A stretch of DNA of 64,000 bases from Ilumatobacter coccineus YM16-304. Lineage in GTDB: Bacteria > Actinomycetota > Acidimicrobiia > Acidimicrobiales > Ilumatobacteraceae. Within the stretch, counting starts at the first letter, position 1; every line of letters begins with the position of its first letter. Made by a program: the position numbers and the translations under genes. The notes below the pieces were generated by a model. That model saw only the letters and a program-made list of their open reading frames with translations, did no database searches and was not told the origin of the DNA. Positions 63,237 to 64,000 of the stretch are shown piece by piece. The stretch lies in assembly GCF_000348785.1 (NCBI RefSeq), contig NC_020520.1, positions 1,984,001 through 2,048,000 of the forward strand. Direction: 5' to 3'.

Positions 63237-64000
63237 ATGACTTCGGTGTGGGCTGACCTCGAGCCGTTGCTGGCTCGGGTCCAGAAGCCGGCACGGTACA
63301 TCGGGCTCGAAGACGGCATCGCCGACCCGCACCACCATCCCGCCAAGGTCTCGTGGCTGTTGGCGTACCCCGACACCTACGAGATCGGGCTTCCCAACCA
63401 GGGCCTGCAGATCCTGTACGAGATCCTCAACGAACGCTCCGACGCGGTCGCCGAGCGCACCTACGCGCCGTGGGCCGACCTCGATGCCGAACTGCGGGCC
63501 AACGATCTGCCGCTGTTCTCGGTCGACACCCATCGGTCGGCGAGCGACTTCGACATCCTCGCGTTCAACCTCTCGGCCGAACTCGTCTACACCAACGTGC
63601 TCAACATGATCGACCTGGCCGGAGCACCGGTTCGCCAGGCCGAACGTGGCGACGACGACATGTTCGTGGTGGTCGGCGGGCACTGTGCGTTCAACCCCGA
63701 ACCGCTCGCCGACTTCATCGATCTCGCCGTGCTCGGCGAAGGCGAAGAGGTCATCAGCGAGATCACCGAAGTGCTGCACGGGTGGAAAGTCGATCGCGCC
63801 GCCGGTCGAGCGGTCGATCGAGCGTCGGTGTTGCGCCGACTGTCGAAGGTGCCCGGTGTCTATGTGCCGTCGCTGTACGAGGTCACGTACGCCGAACCGG
63901 TCGATGGGGAACCGATGGGGCGGATCGCCGCTGTCACGCCTCGGTTCGACGACGTGCCCGCCACGGTCGACAAGCGCACCGTCGCCGACCTGGGGGAGTG
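63237..64000 (+). CDS. Radical SAM family protein (B12-binding/TIGR03960-like), cut by window edge
   Basis: The frame is open from the ATG at 63237 to the right edge, giving 254 residues. The sequence VWADLEPLLARVQKPARYIGLEDGI, VSWLLAYPDTYEIGLPNQGLQILYEILNERSDAVAERTYAPWADLDAELRANDLPLFSVDTHR matches the N-terminal cobalamin-binding-like part of a large radical SAM family. The following segments FDILAFNLSAELVYTNVLNMIDLAGAPV, VVVGGHCAFNPEPLADFIDLAVLGEGEEVI and LSKVPGVYVPSLYEV also match. That family is usually encoded beside ribosomal L21/L27 genes and followed by a small DUF2344-type partner. The CxxxCxxC cluster motif lies beyond the window. Confidence 0.88.
   Translation, partial: MTSVWADLEPLLARVQKPARYIGLEDGIADPHHHPAKVSWLLAYPDTYEIGLPNQGLQILYEILNERSDAVAERTYAPWADLDAELRANDLPLFSVDTHRSASDFDILAFNLSAELVYTNVLNMIDLAGAPVRQAERGDDDMFVVVGGHCAFNPEPLADFIDLAVLGEGEEVISEITEVLHGWKVDRAAGRAVDRASVLRRLSKVPGVYVPSLYEVTYAEPVDGEPMGRIAAVTPRFDDVPATVDKRTVADLGE

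Overview
The window is GC-rich actinobacterial chromosome, with strong G/C preference at third codon positions, many GTG starts and genes packed into overlapping ATGA/GTGA operons. The gene set (SufR-led suf operon, MreBCD-PBP2-RodA, tig-clpP-clpX-folC-ndk, ACR3 arsenite pump, ATP-grasp/alpha-E/transglutaminase cluster, LPxTG-anchored surface protein) and the absence of mycolic-acid or sporulation genes suggest an Acidimicrobiia-type actinobacterium such as an Ilumatobacter relative. That placement is an inference from gene content. There is no rRNA, no recognised tRNA, no prophage and no CRISPR array.

Layout. 1-5 kb: signalling genes, namely a PAS/GAF sensor cut by the left edge, a membrane protein and a GGDEF-EAL protein. 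5-8.4 kb: an acetyltransferase, a CYTH protein, and galK facing galT across a perfect bidirectional terminator. 8.5-16.4 kb: a sortase-anchored surface protein, a fatty-acid-hydroxylase-family enzyme, a branched-chain 2-oxoacid dehydrogenase operon (E1alpha, E1beta, E2, no E3), a flavin/PPOX-type protein and a lipoprotein. 16.4-20.7 kb: a type IIA topoisomerase pair (GyrA/ParC- and GyrB/ParE-like). 20.9-26.4 kb: an ATP-grasp/alpha-E fusion with two transglutaminase-like proteins, then ACR3. 26.4-31.6 kb: sufR divergent from ferredoxin-sufB-sufC-sufD-sufT, without sufS or sufU.

31.6-42 kb: accessory-looking region. It holds a methyltransferase, a membrane protein behind a palindromic promoter, an ArsR regulator with a diadenylate-cyclase-domain protein, a doxX / extradiol dioxygenase / marR operon with a palindrome in its promoter, four small genes with strong ribosome-binding sites, an orphan C-terminal piece of an ornithine/alanine-racemase-like enzyme, an amidase, a 36-bp tandem repeat array and a MASE1-PP2C phosphatase. 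42-45.5 kb: a probable selenoprotein of the UGSC type, whose in-frame TGA is followed by a SECIS-like hairpin, its overlapping partner gene and an acyl-CoA ligase. 45.6-49.8 kb: tandemly duplicated substrate-binding lipoproteins that share a leader hairpin, and an M14 peptidase.

50-64 kb: conserved core. Trigger factor, ClpP, ClpX, FolC, a REP-associated tyrosine transposase bracketed by four 29-bp palindromes, Ndk, MreB, MreC, MreD, PBP2 and RodA (the cell-elongation machinery), a palindrome-rich spacer, and the start of a large radical SAM protein cut by the right edge.

The most noteworthy observation is the recoded TGA at 42453-42455. The open frames on either side are in the same phase and join into one 184-residue protein with a Sec-Gly-Ser-Cys motif. 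A hairpin sits at the distance expected of a bacterial SECIS element. An automatic annotation would split it into two unrelated small proteins or miss it.
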